64,000 nt of DNA, from the NCBI RefSeq assembly GCF_006439055.1, contig NZ_RCZC01000002.1, forward strand, positions 1-64,000, read 5' to 3'. Origin of the DNA: Sphingomonas glacialis. Its GTDB lineage: Bacteria > Pseudomonadota > Alphaproteobacteria > Sphingomonadales > Sphingomonadaceae. The position numbers and the translations under genes were made by a program. Positions 43,991 through 52,213 of the stretch are shown piece by piece; the stretch's first letter is position 1, and each line of letters starts with the position of its first letter. The notes below the pieces were generated by a model that had not been told where the DNA came from, ran no database searches, and was given only the letters and a program-made list of their open reading frames with translations.

Positions 43991-44113
43991 ACGGAGCGGC
44001 GCGATGCCGGCTATGGCGGAGATGAACGAGTCTCTGACATTGGGAAGCGGGGGAGGGGGCGTGAATGGCCGACTATGGGTCGAGCCGACCAAGCCGAGAC
44101 TGGTCGATCTCGA

Positions 44114-44950
44114 TCAGTCTTCGCGAGAGTCCAGCAGCACGCGCAGTCGCTCTGCATCCGCCGGCGATACGGGGTTGTAGATGATCATGCCGAGTTCGGG
44201 CCGCCCTTCGACCGCGAACGAAGAGAACTCCATCGCGAGCAGTCCGGCATCGGGGTGATGGATCCGTTTCACCCCCTCTGTGTGAGCGACCACGTCGTTG
44301 CCTCGCCACAGTGCTTCGAACTCGGGGCTGACCCGGGAAAGTTCGGCGACCAGCTCGGCGGTCGCCGTGCTGTTGTTGGCACCCGCCCGCGCGACGTCAG
44401 CGCGAAAGGCACCCACGACGTAGCGGGCGATGCCGTCCCAATCCTCGTTGCGGGCGCGGACATGGTTACTGCCGAACATCAGGCGAAGGATATTCCGACC
44501 TTCACGCGGCAGTTTGGCATAGTCGGTCAGCAACAGCGCGGCTGCCCGGTTCCAGCCGACGACGTCCCACATCGCGGTCTTGATGATCGCCGGGCTCAGC
44601 ACCATTCCGTCGAGCACGCGCTGAAGCCGGGGGCTGATACCGTCAACTGGCAGGTAGCGCGCCTCGGGTAGCCGGCCGAGGCCGAGCATGTAGATGTGCT
44701 CGCGTTCCGGCTCGGTCAGCATCAGGCCCTTGGCAATGCGGTCGAGCACGTCGGCCGACGGCGCGCCACCACGACCTTGTTCTAGCCACGTGTACCATGT
44801 CGGGCTTATGTTGGCGCGGCTCGCCACTTCTTCGCGACGGAGCCCCGGCGTACGCCGCCGCCCGGCACCGAACCCGAATGCCACCGGGTCGAGACGGGTT
44901 CGACGATCGCGAAGATAGGTTCCGAGCGGGTTTGGCGCTTTGCCGGCCAT
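44114..44950 (-). CDS. XRE-family regulator with MmyB-like ligand domain
   Basis: The 278-residue protein has an N-terminal helix-turn-helix (residues about 5-85; YLRDRRTRLDP, TPGLRREEVASRANISPTWY, TWLEQGRGGAPSADVLDRIA) and a C-terminal MmyB-like PAS-type domain (WDVVGWNRAAALLL, RLMFG, LVAELSRVSPEFEALWRGND). This family commonly represses a divergent oxidoreductase gene in response to a fatty-acid-like or small ligand. Here the divergent neighbour is an SDR gene 96 bp away. Confidence 0.9.
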   Translation of the reverse strand: MAGKAPNPLGTYLRDRRTRLDPVAFGFGAGRRRTPGLRREEVASRANISPTWYTWLEQGRGGAPSADVLDRIAKGLMLTEPEREHIYMLGLGRLPEARYLPVDGISPRLQRVLDGMVLSPAIIKTAMWDVVGWNRAAALLLTDYAKLPREGRNILRLMFGSNHVRARNEDWDGIARYVVGAFRADVARAGANNSTATAELVAELSRVSPEFEALWRGNDVVAHTEGVKRIHHPDAGLLAMEFSSFAVEGRPELGMIIYNPVSPADAERLRVLLDSRED

Positions 44951-45046
44951 GATCGATCCTATTACACGCTATACCACGATAAGATCACCACTTTAACACG
45001 GTCCGACAGGTCTTGATACGTCGCCTTGGCAACAAGGAGATCTTCG

Positions 45047-45949
45047 ATGCGCGTGTTTCTAACCGGCGCGACCGGCTTTATCGGTTCGCACGTCATACCC
45101 GAGCTCCGCAGTCGTGGCCATGACGTGCTAGGGCTCACGCGCTCCGACGCGGGGGCTCATCGCCTCGAAGCGGCCGGCGTCGAAGTCCATCGCGGCGACC
45201 TGGAACAGCCCGAGACGCTCGCGCTTGGCGCTGCGGCGGCCGACGCGGTGATCCACTGCGCGTTCGACCACAATTTCGCGACCTTTTTCGAGAATACCAA
45301 GAAGGACGAGCGCAACATCGCTGCAATGGGGGAGGCGCTGGCGGGGACGTACAAGCCAATCCTGATCACCTCGGGCGTCGGGATCGGCACGCCGCTCAAT
45401 GGCGGTCCGGCGACCGAGGATGTGCTCAACCCGCGCCACGCCAATCCGCGTATCGCGACCGAACTCGCGGGCGCGGCGCTGATCGCCCGCGGCATCGACG
45501 TGCGGACTATCCGACTGCCCCAGGTGCACGACACCACCAAAGCCGGGCTGATCACCCCGCTGATAATCGAGGCGCGTCGGGCGGGTGCGGTGGCGTATCT
45601 TGGCGACGGCCAGACACGATGGTCCGCAGCGCACGTCAGCGACGTGGCAAAGCTTTATGTCCTCGCATTGGAGAAGGGCGAGCCGGGCGCTCGTTACAAT
45701 GCGTCGGTCGAGGAGGGCGTCACGGCACGTGCCATCGCCGAGGCGATCGGAAAGGGAACTGGGCTGCCCGTCCGCCCGGTCGCAGCCGACGAGGTCCAGC
45801 GCTATTTCGGCTGGATGGCACCGTTCGCGGCGCTCGACATGATCGCATCGAATGCCTGGACGCGTGCGCGCCTCGGATGGGAGCCGACAGGGCCTGATCT
45901 GCTCACGGACCTCGCCGCGATGAACTTTTCGGCGCTCGCTGACGCTTGA
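45047..45949 (+). CDS. extended SDR-family NAD(P)-dependent oxidoreductase
   Basis: The 300-residue protein opens with the nucleotide-binding MRVFLTGATGFIGSHVIPEL. It follows the extended/atypical SDR plan (DAVIHCAFDH, ILITSGVGIG, TIRLPQVHDTTKAGLITPLI, HVSDVAKLYVLALEKGEPG). The usual YxxxK motif is replaced: the corresponding region reads NPRIATELAGAALIARG, without Tyr or Lys, so it is an atypical member. Divergent from the XRE regulator, which probably controls it. AAGGAG precedes the ATG. Confidence 0.88.
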   Translation: MRVFLTGATGFIGSHVIPELRSRGHDVLGLTRSDAGAHRLEAAGVEVHRGDLEQPETLALGAAAADAVIHCAFDHNFATFFENTKKDERNIAAMGEALAGTYKPILITSGVGIGTPLNGGPATEDVLNPRHANPRIATELAGAALIARGIDVRTIRLPQVHDTTKAGLITPLIIEARRAGAVAYLGDGQTRWSAAHVSDVAKLYVLALEKGEPGARYNASVEEGVTARAIAEAIGKGTGLPVRPVAADEVQRYFGWMAPFAALDMIASNAWTRARLGWEPTGPDLLTDLAAMNFSALADA

Positions 45950-46261
45950 TCAACCGCCGTCGCTCGCTCGCTGAAGCGTCGTGCTGGCGAGCGACGACGT
46001 ACGCCGTGTCCGAGTTGACGGGATCGCAGGTGCCAATCCGAGTGGTAACAGCTGCAAGCTACGAAAGGATCGGATGTCCGCTCTTGGGGAGTGTCAAAAT
46101 GGCGCCAAATGTCGCGTTCTGGGGCGTCCTGCTCGTCTGGAACTGCCTGTTCTCGAGGCGAGGTGTCTCGGCGTCAGCGAGTCGCGTTTCCACCAACAAA
46201 TGGCTGATGGCGATATGGCAAAACATCGCTAGACCTGACATCATCACGCCACGGATGGTCG
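45950..46261. other. spacer with hairpin after the SDR gene
   Basis: GTCGCTCGC at about 45959 pairs with GCGAGCGAC at about 45987, a 9-bp stem that may end the SDR transcript. The rest up to the AraC gene shows no convincing gene. Confidence 0.45.
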
Positions 46262-47059
46262 ATGATGATGCGCGTTCGCAATACAAACGCCTGTGCTGCG
46301 ATCAGTCCAATCGTCCGGTCGTTCAGCGAACGCCGGGCGGTGCTGCATGGCGACGTGATCACGAAGCCGCTACCGGCCAGGCCCGATCAGTTCATCGAGA
46401 TCTATATCGCTGAACGCTACGGTGTATCGCATGATGGCGGCCAGCGTGAAGCCTCGCCGGAGATGGTCGTCGTCGGACCGCAAAGCTATCGCCATACCCA
46501 GCTGTTCCTGTCGGGTGAGATCGACGTCTTCACGATACGGTTCCAGCCGGGCGGCTTTCACGCGCTATTCGGCATCGACATGTCCGAATTGGTCAATGAA
46601 GGTGCCGTTGCCAGCGATATCGTCGGTGCTGCGTCAGAACGACTTCGCGGGGCTGTGCTCGGCGCGGTCGATTTCGATGCGCGCGTCGCGATTGCCGAGC
46701 GCTGGATCCATGATCGGATGGCCGATGCTCGGCCGCTCGATGCGGTTGCCCATGCGGCCTGGGTGCTGTCGCGCGCAGGCGGACGCCTCCGGATCGATGC
46801 GCTTGCGCGGCGCGCAGGGCTCGGCGAGCGACAGTTCACGCGTCGTTTCGCCACGCAGGTCGGGCTTCCGCCGAAGCTCTATGCCCGCACCATCCGGTTC
46901 AACGCCGTGCTCGCGGCGAAGGAGGCCGATCCCAACGCGCTGTGGACCGATCTCGTCCACGATGCAGGCTATGCCGATCAGGCACATTTCATCCGCGATT
47001 CTCACGCGTTCGGCGGCACCACGCCCGCGCGTTTCTTCGCGGAATGGTCGGGCGCATGA
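46262..47059 (+). CDS. AraC-family transcriptional regulator
   Basis: The 265-residue protein has an N-terminal sensor part resembling DUF6597-type AraC regulators (DQFIEIYIAERYG, VVGPQSYRHTQLFLSGEIDV, FRFQPGGFHALFG-like) and a C-terminal AraC DNA-binding domain (ALARRAGLGERQFTRRFATQ, GLPPKLYARTIRFNAVL, DLVHDAGYADQAHFIRDSHA). The start is unclear: three consecutive ATG at 46262, 46265 and 46268 with no good ribosome site. It precedes two SnoaL-like genes on the same strand and may control them. Confidence 0.87.
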   Translation: MMMRVRNTNACAAISPIVRSFSERRAVLHGDVITKPLPARPDQFIEIYIAERYGVSHDGGQREASPEMVVVGPQSYRHTQLFLSGEIDVFTIRFQPGGFHALFGIDMSELVNEGAVASDIVGAASERLRGAVLGAVDFDARVAIAERWIHDRMADARPLDAVAHAAWVLSRAGGRLRIDALARRAGLGERQFTRRFATQVGLPPKLYARTIRFNAVLAAKEADPNALWTDLVHDAGYADQAHFIRDSHAFGGTTPARFFAEWSGA

Positions 47060-47125
47060 CGGATTCGTTCAATTCCGCATAAAGTGGCTGGGCTAATCCG
47101 CGCGTAGCAACGGGAGCGAGAAGCG

Positions 47126-47647
47126 ATGACACGACGCGATCTGGCCGTCAGTCTGATGGCGACACAGATGATGACCGCAGCGGCGAAAGGAGCAAGCGTC
47201 GCATCGGACGATACGATCCGTAAAGTCCAGGATGTGCTCGACCGGTGGCTCGCGGCCTGGAACGCGTCCGACATGGACGCCATGTTCGCGCTGTTCCGGG
47301 CGGACGCGCACTGGGTCAACATCGTCGGCATGCACTGGAAAGGGCGCGCCGAAATCGAACAGGCCCACCGGGTCTATTTCGACCTGATGTTCAAGGGGGT
47401 GCCGCAGTCGCTGGAAGCAATCGAGTCCATCGTGCCGATCGCGGGTGGGGCGGTCAGCGTCGTCGTCCGCTGGTCGCTGGGCGCGTTTAAGACGCCCGAC
47501 GGTCACCGCAATCCGCCAAGCCGCGACAGGATGTCGCTGGTTTTGGCGCCCGATGGCGATCGCTTCGTCATCGTGCACGGCGCCAATATCGCAATCGTGG
47601 AGGAGGCGCAGCGCTTCGATCCTGCGCTCAAGGCGCCAAAGGCGTGA
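47126..47647 (+). CDS. SgcJ/EcaC-type SnoaL-like protein 1
   Basis: The 173-residue protein has a possible export signal (residues 1-25) followed by an NTF2-like fold of the SgcJ/EcaC/DUF4440 group: LDRWLAAWNASDMDAMFALF, HWVNIVGMHWKGRAEIEQAH, VVVRWSLGAFKTPDGH. Such proteins bind or convert small ligands, with no reliable function assignment from sequence. The stop overlaps the start of a second family member by GTGA, so the two are translationally coupled. RBS GGGAGCGAG. Confidence 0.8.
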   Translation: MTRRDLAVSLMATQMMTAAAKGASVASDDTIRKVQDVLDRWLAAWNASDMDAMFALFRADAHWVNIVGMHWKGRAEIEQAHRVYFDLMFKGVPQSLEAIESIVPIAGGAVSVVVRWSLGAFKTPDGHRNPPSRDRMSLVLAPDGDRFVIVHGANIAIVEEAQRFDPALKAPKA

Positions 47648-48162
47648 GTCCCGGCTCCATAACCGCAATGGTTATGGCGACGCTGCTCGCGGGCGCATCC
47701 GGCGCCCCATATGCTGCCCCGGACACGGAGACACGAAGGATGCTATCGCAAGATGATCTGACCGCCATCAAGGCGATGGTGCCAGCGATGGAAGCCGCTT
47801 GGCGGACCCACGACGCCGCCGCCTATGCCGGTCAGTTCGTGCCCGATGCGGAGCACGTGAACGCCTATGGAATGTGGTGGCGTGGTCGTGCCGAGGTCGA
47901 GCAGGGGATCGCCTTTGCATTGAGCCGGATCTATCCGGACAACCCCATCGTCGCGAGCGATGCGTCGGTGAGCGCGGTCGGAGCGAACGTCGCGATCCTG
48001 CAATATCGATGGCGGTTGAAGCCCTATTCAGATCCCGACGGCACGCATTATGCTGATCCGCAGGGGCGAGTGACGGATGTTGTCGTTCGGACCGACGCGG
48101 GTTGGCGCATCCGGAATTTCCAGAGCACGTTCATCAATCCAAACGTCCCGCAGCCGCGGTAA
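47644..48162 (+). CDS. SgcJ/EcaC-type SnoaL-like protein 2
   Basis: The 172-residue protein starts with GTG at 47644 overlapping the previous stop (GTGA). It shows a signal-like N-terminus (ITAMVMATLLAGASGAPYAA) and the same NTF2-like plan as its neighbour (MEAAWRTHDAAAYAGQFVPD, HVNAYGMWWRGRAEVEQGIA). The pair probably arose by tandem duplication and may form a heterodimer. An ATG at 47671 or 47741 would give shorter forms. Confidence 0.78.
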   Translation: MSPGSITAMVMATLLAGASGAPYAAPDTETRRMLSQDDLTAIKAMVPAMEAAWRTHDAAAYAGQFVPDAEHVNAYGMWWRGRAEVEQGIAFALSRIYPDNPIVASDASVSAVGANVAILQYRWRLKPYSDPDGTHYADPQGRVTDVVVRTDAGWRIRNFQSTFINPNVPQPR

Positions 48163-48357
48163 GCGGAGAGCCGCGTGAACTCCTTCGGTGGAAAGTTCGA
48201 AAGACCGCGTTCGCTCCCATTCGATGTTCCGACGCGAGATTGAAAGTCCGAGGCCTAGTCCCATCGGCTCTCTCGTTGAGGAAAGCGGGCGATAGTCCCC
48301 CGAAGGTCCGTGTTCGGCAAATCCGGAGCCGGCATCCTCTAAGGAGAATGCTGCCAC
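48118..48357 (-). pseudogene. C-terminal remnant of a sensor histidine kinase
   Basis: The reverse strand encodes EDAGSGFAEHGPSG, then STREPMGLGLGLSISRR, NIEWERTRSFELSTEG and AALRLPR. This order matches the N-, G1- and G2-box end of a histidine-kinase ATPase domain (normally D.G.GF, PFFSTK..G.GLGLSI.R.I.E, G..F...LP). The rest of the kinase is absent. It lies about 315 bp from a divergent FixJ-type regulator, which may be the orphaned partner. Confidence 0.5.
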
Positions 48358-48672
48358 CCCATCTGCGGTGGCAGCGCGATAGCGATTGTTTGGGTTCCGC
48401 TGTCAGGTCCGGCATTGCTTCGGTCGCATTCCTAAACGCAGAACCCATATTTGGGTGATACGGGCCTCGAAATGACGACACTAGCTCCGTTACCTGATCG
48501 ATTTACTGCGCTGCAGCGTCTCATCGACCGTGCCAATCCTAAAACGTGAGCCAAACTTCAAGGAAAACTCGAATTCCATCAATAATGGATTGTTGATCTT
48601 AATCAATGCAATGCTTAATGATTTAAGACCATAGAAGTGACATTGTCTGTAGGGCAGACTTTGGAGAGTCGG

Positions 48673-49293
48673 GTGGGGTTGCGTAACGTATACGTCATTG
48701 ATGACGATGATGTGTTGCGAAAGGCGTTGGTCAGCTTGCTGTCTGTGCGTTCGGACCTTTTGGTTCGGACGTTTCGATCGGGCGAAGAGTTCTTCGAATC
48801 TGCGACCGAACAGGATGCAGCGGTCATTCTCGTCGATCATAATATGCCGGGAATGAGTGGCCTTGATCTCATAAGTAGAACCAGCTTGGTTCCCGGGCGT
48901 TATGCAACGATCATGCTGACTGGATGTGGAAATATCAGCTTGGCCGTCGCCGCGATGAAGGGGGGCGCTTTCGACTTTTTGGAGAAGCCGTACGACCCCG
49001 CCTTTCTCCTGGCTTTGATTGACCAAGCGTTTGTTCATTTGGACATGGATAGTAGCACCGTTAAGCGCAAATTCGTCGCGAAGAATAAGATCTCGGAGCT
49101 TTCTCCCCGCGAAACCGACGTTCTGAAGGGGCTGATCGAAGGACGATCGAACAAGGTTATCGCGCATGACCTGAACATCAGTCCGCGAACGGTCGAGATC
49201 TATCGTGCGAACATGATGGACAAGCTTGACGTCCGTTCGCTGTCGGAGGCGCTCCGTGTTGCCTTCATGGCGGGATTGCTGTCGGCAGCGTGA
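48673..49293 (+). CDS. FixJ-family response regulator
   Basis: The 206-residue regulator has a receiver domain (VYVIDDDDVLRKALVSLL, phosphorylation Asp in VILVDHNMPGMSG, Thr in IMLTGCGN, Lys in DFLEKPYD) and a LuxR-type helix-turn-helix (LSPRETDVLKGLIEGRSNKV, ISPRTVEIYRANMMDKLDVR). The start is read as GTG at 48673 after a GGAGAG site; GTG at 48637 is also open. Codon use and base composition are more AT-rich than the neighbours, hinting at transfer. Its kinase is missing or reduced to the remnant next door. Confidence 0.88.
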   Translation: MGLRNVYVIDDDDVLRKALVSLLSVRSDLLVRTFRSGEEFFESATEQDAAVILVDHNMPGMSGLDLISRTSLVPGRYATIMLTGCGNISLAVAAMKGGAFDFLEKPYDPAFLLALIDQAFVHLDMDSSTVKRKFVAKNKISELSPRETDVLKGLIEGRSNKVIAHDLNISPRTVEIYRANMMDKLDVRSLSEALRVAFMAGLLSAA

Positions 49294-49595
49294 AAGAGCC
49301 ATCGATCCAGATAGAGTGATCACGCGCTGATGCTTCAGCGATCTTCTGCGTGCGCCACGTAAATCGGGAGGCGCATCGGCACGCTGCTATCGCGGCATCA
49401 TTCCCGCGATCGGCGTTTATGACAAGCGTCCGAATAATCGGCGCTGCAGTGGATCGCTTAGCTGCTCGCGATCCACCGACCGACCGATCGGCCGGATTCG
49501 CTTCTATCAGTAAGGTATGGCCGTCGCGTATCGTCCTCGTGGAGCGATATGCCGGTTGATTGGAGGGGGGACCTATCATCGCGTCGGAGGCGTTC
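49294..49595. other. spacer, no gene recognised
   Basis: About 300 bp between the FixJ-type regulator and a 59-residue frame. No hairpin with T run and no convincing coding frame was seen. Confidence 0.4.
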
Positions 49596-49775
49596 GTGCA
49601 GCAACCCATCGATCTCTTCGTCGACGCGCTGTGGGAGCGTTACCGCGAAGGTGCATATCCGATTGCGCTGCAACAGGCGCAGGACGCGCATCACGACGAC
49701 AGGATCGCAGCTTCGTGGCACGAAATCGCGGCGCGGCTCGCGGCGAGGTTGGAGAGCGCGCTGCTCGCACCGTAA
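49596..49775 (+). CDS. 59-residue hypothetical protein
   Basis: A GTG at 49596 preceded by GGAGG five bases upstream opens a 59-codon frame. The product is acidic and helical: QQPIDLFVDALWERYREGAY, then IALQQAQDAHHDDRIAASWH and EIAARLAARLESAL. Its amphipathic composition looks protein-like. Function unknown. Confidence 0.45.
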   Translation: MQQPIDLFVDALWERYREGAYPIALQQAQDAHHDDRIAASWHEIAARLAARLESALLAP

Positions 49776-49945
49776 GGCGCTCGCTCGTTCGGCTGCGTTC
49801 AGTTGTAGATGCTGCTGCCATGCTCGTGGCGGTGACCCATCGGTCGCACTCGAGGCTGGGCATTGGCGCCGGTCACGGCGCAGGCCTCATGATCGGCCAA
49901 TGGCTGCAAAGAGCGTATCGAACGCTCGGCCACGCCGGCATCCGC

Positions 49946-49951
49946 TATAAT
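49946..49951 (+). promoter_or_regulatory. possible -10 box before the GGDEF-EAL gene
   Basis: TATAAT stands in otherwise GC-rich DNA about 98 bp before the ATG of the diguanylate cyclase/phosphodiesterase gene. A -35 box at the right distance is not clear. Confidence 0.35.
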
Positions 49952-50048
49952 GAATACGGACAGTGGACGCCGAACGCCCGTTTCCAACCGCCGCCCAGGT
50001 TGGACCAAGAGCAATCGAATCCCGGTGAAAGAAAAGGAAGCACTCTGG

Positions 50049-52028
50049 ATGCACGCGGGCAAGAGTGAGAGCGTCGAACGGGAATTGCTGGCGATCACCT
50101 GCGAAAATCTAAAGCCGATGCTGGCGATGAACTTCGTTGCATCAACCGGGGTTTCGGCGATCCTGTGGTCTGGCGGCGCGCGTTGGGCGATCGGATGGTT
50201 CACCGCTGCCGCGATGCTGGCGGCTTTGCGATATGGCCTCGGTGCTCGCCTGTCACGCGCCGTCATTCTTGGCGGCACGCCGGCCCAATTTGCCCGATGG
50301 CGGCGCGAGTTCGCGGGCGGACTGTATCTGTCGTCAGCGCTGTGGGCAACGCTGTCGCTCCTGGTCAGCCGCACCCCCAACCCCGGCCAGTATATGGTCG
50401 CGATCATCCTCTCTGCGCTGGCGGCGGGCGGGGCGGGGATCATGGCGACGATGCGTCGCGAAGGGCGGGTCTACATCGCCGCGATGCTCGGGCCGGCGTC
50501 CATCCTGCTGTTCGGCCACGATCATCAGGGTGTGGTGATGACGCTGCTTGGCCTGATGTTCCTGATCGTCATGCTCGTCGTGCATAATCGCAACTATGTG
50601 ACCATCCGCCACAGCGTTGTCTTGAAGAACGAGAATCTCGATCTCGTCCGCGAACTGCAAGTGCTCAATATCGACTTGGAACATCGGATCGACGAGCGAA
50701 CGAAGGCACTGATCGACGCCGCCAATTCGGACAGCCTGACCGGTCTGCCGAACCGGCGGCGGCTCCTGTCCTGGATGCACACCCATCTTGCTGCCGATAA
50801 CGGCCGCAATGCCGCGGCGTTGTTTCTCGACCTCGACTGCTTCAAGCAAATCAACGATGCAATGGGCCATACTGTCGGCGATCGCGTCCTTGCCGCCGTT
50901 GCCGAACGGCTCGGCAGTCTGATCCCGGAAAATGCGATGTTCGCCCGCTGGGGCGGGGATGAATTCGTTATCGTCCTGGGACATGGAGATGACGTCTTCT
51001 GCCAGGCGCAGCGGGTCGGACATGCGCTGATCGATGCAACCGCCCAGCCCTTTCAGATCGACGGGCAGAGCCTGTCGGTCGGCCTTTCGGCTGGTCTCGC
51101 CCTGTTTCCGGGGGATGCGAGCACCCACGAAGCGCTGATCCTGGCAGCCGATCTCGCCGTCGCCGAGGCCAAGCGCCAGGGGCGCGGCAAAGTTCTGACC
51201 TTCCGCGACTCCTATGCCGCTACGCAGAAGCGGCGCTTCGACGTGTCGCGCGCGCTGCCCGAAGCGATCCGGGTCGAAGAACTCGTGCTGCATTATCAGC
51301 CGATCTTCAATTGGCGCACCGGACACATCCATGGCTATGAAGCGCTGGCGCGCTGGAACCATCCAAAGCTCGGCACCATCAATCCGGATGAATTCATTCC
51401 GATCGCGGAAGAAACCGATCGGATCATCGCACTTGGGGATCTCGTGTTGCGGCGCGGGTGCGCCGCCGCGGTCGAATGGACGACGTCTGATCATGCACCG
51501 ATCGTGGCGGTCAATGTCTCGGTCAAGCAACTGCGCGAAAGCGACTTCGCGCTGCGGGTTGCCAAGATCCTCGCACAGACCGGCCTCGCCGCCGGCCAGC
51601 TCGAACTTGAAGTGACCGAGTCGGTGTTTGCCGAAGATTATATCGACGCGACCCGCTCCTCGATCGAGAGCCTCCGGGCGATCGGCGTATCCTTGCTGAT
51701 CGATGATTTTGGAACTGGCTATTCATCCTTGTCGCGCTTGTTGAGTTTTCCGGTGGCGGCGGTGAAGATCGACAAGTCGTTCATGTCTACGCTTGATGGC
51801 AGTGGCGGCGCGGTCGTCGAAAGCACGGTACTGATCGCGCGGCGCCTCGGGATTTCAGTCGTCGCCGAAGGAGTCGAGACGGCAGAACAAGCCGCGCTCC
51901 TTTCGGCGATGGGGGTTGACCTGTTCCAGGGATATTATTTCGGTCGTCCTTCTGCGTCGGCGCTCAAAGGGCACGACATGCGCCTGTCGACCGCCATCGA
52001 ACCGAGGCGAAGTGCCATCAGATGGTAG
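50049..52028 (+). CDS. GGDEF-EAL bifunctional cyclic-di-GMP enzyme with membrane sensor
   Basis: The 659-residue protein has an N-terminal membrane region of about six spans (residues about 20-180), a short coiled linker, a GGDEF domain (about 205-370; SLTGLPNRRRLLSWM and an intact GGDEF in FARWGGDEFVIVLG) and an EAL domain (about 390-645; intact GYEALARWNHP, VNVSVKQL, LEVTESVF, LIDDFGTGYSSLSRL, AEGVETAEQ). Both catalytic signatures are intact, so it may make and break cyclic-di-GMP. Start at ATG 50049 with AAGGAAG upstream; an ATG at 49950 is in frame but extends into non-conserved sequence. Confidence 0.92.
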   Translation: MHAGKSESVERELLAITCENLKPMLAMNFVASTGVSAILWSGGARWAIGWFTAAAMLAALRYGLGARLSRAVILGGTPAQFARWRREFAGGLYLSSALWATLSLLVSRTPNPGQYMVAIILSALAAGGAGIMATMRREGRVYIAAMLGPASILLFGHDHQGVVMTLLGLMFLIVMLVVHNRNYVTIRHSVVLKNENLDLVRELQVLNIDLEHRIDERTKALIDAANSDSLTGLPNRRRLLSWMHTHLAADNGRNAAALFLDLDCFKQINDAMGHTVGDRVLAAVAERLGSLIPENAMFARWGGDEFVIVLGHGDDVFCQAQRVGHALIDATAQPFQIDGQSLSVGLSAGLALFPGDASTHEALILAADLAVAEAKRQGRGKVLTFRDSYAATQKRRFDVSRALPEAIRVEELVLHYQPIFNWRTGHIHGYEALARWNHPKLGTINPDEFIPIAEETDRIIALGDLVLRRGCAAAVEWTTSDHAPIVAVNVSVKQLRESDFALRVAKILAQTGLAAGQLELEVTESVFAEDYIDATRSSIESLRAIGVSLLIDDFGTGYSSLSRLLSFPVAAVKIDKSFMSTLDGSGGAVVESTVLIARRLGISVVAEGVETAEQAALLSAMGVDLFQGYYFGRPSASALKGHDMRLSTAIEPRRSAIRW

Positions 52029-52078
52029 CAGCGCAGAATGGCACGACCGAACCCCGCCTGAGGGGAGGGGCTAATAAA

Positions 52079-52120
52079 CACCGATATCCCACTGGCATCT
52101 TGAAACAGTGGGTATCGGTG
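52079..52120. terminator. long hairpin between GGDEF-EAL and hybrid kinase genes
   Basis: CACCGATATCCCACTG at 52079-52094 pairs with CAGTGGGTATCGGTG at 52106-52120 with one bulged base and an 11-base loop. It lies 51 bp after the stop of the cyclic-di-GMP gene and has no T run. It could be a bidirectional terminator or part of the leader of the next gene. Confidence 0.5.
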
Positions 52121-52213
52121 CGTTGGACAAAGTCGGCGATTGGAAAGCTTTTTCGCGGCGCGTCAGCGCCCCGGCCTCGGGCAAGCGGGAGATCGTTACG
52201 TTTAATCTGAGTT

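Noticed and set aside
45946..46413. 155-codon plus-strand frame overlapping the AraC gene start
   Set aside because: No family similarity, composition unlike neighbours, and it overlaps the AraC N-terminal domain in another frame.
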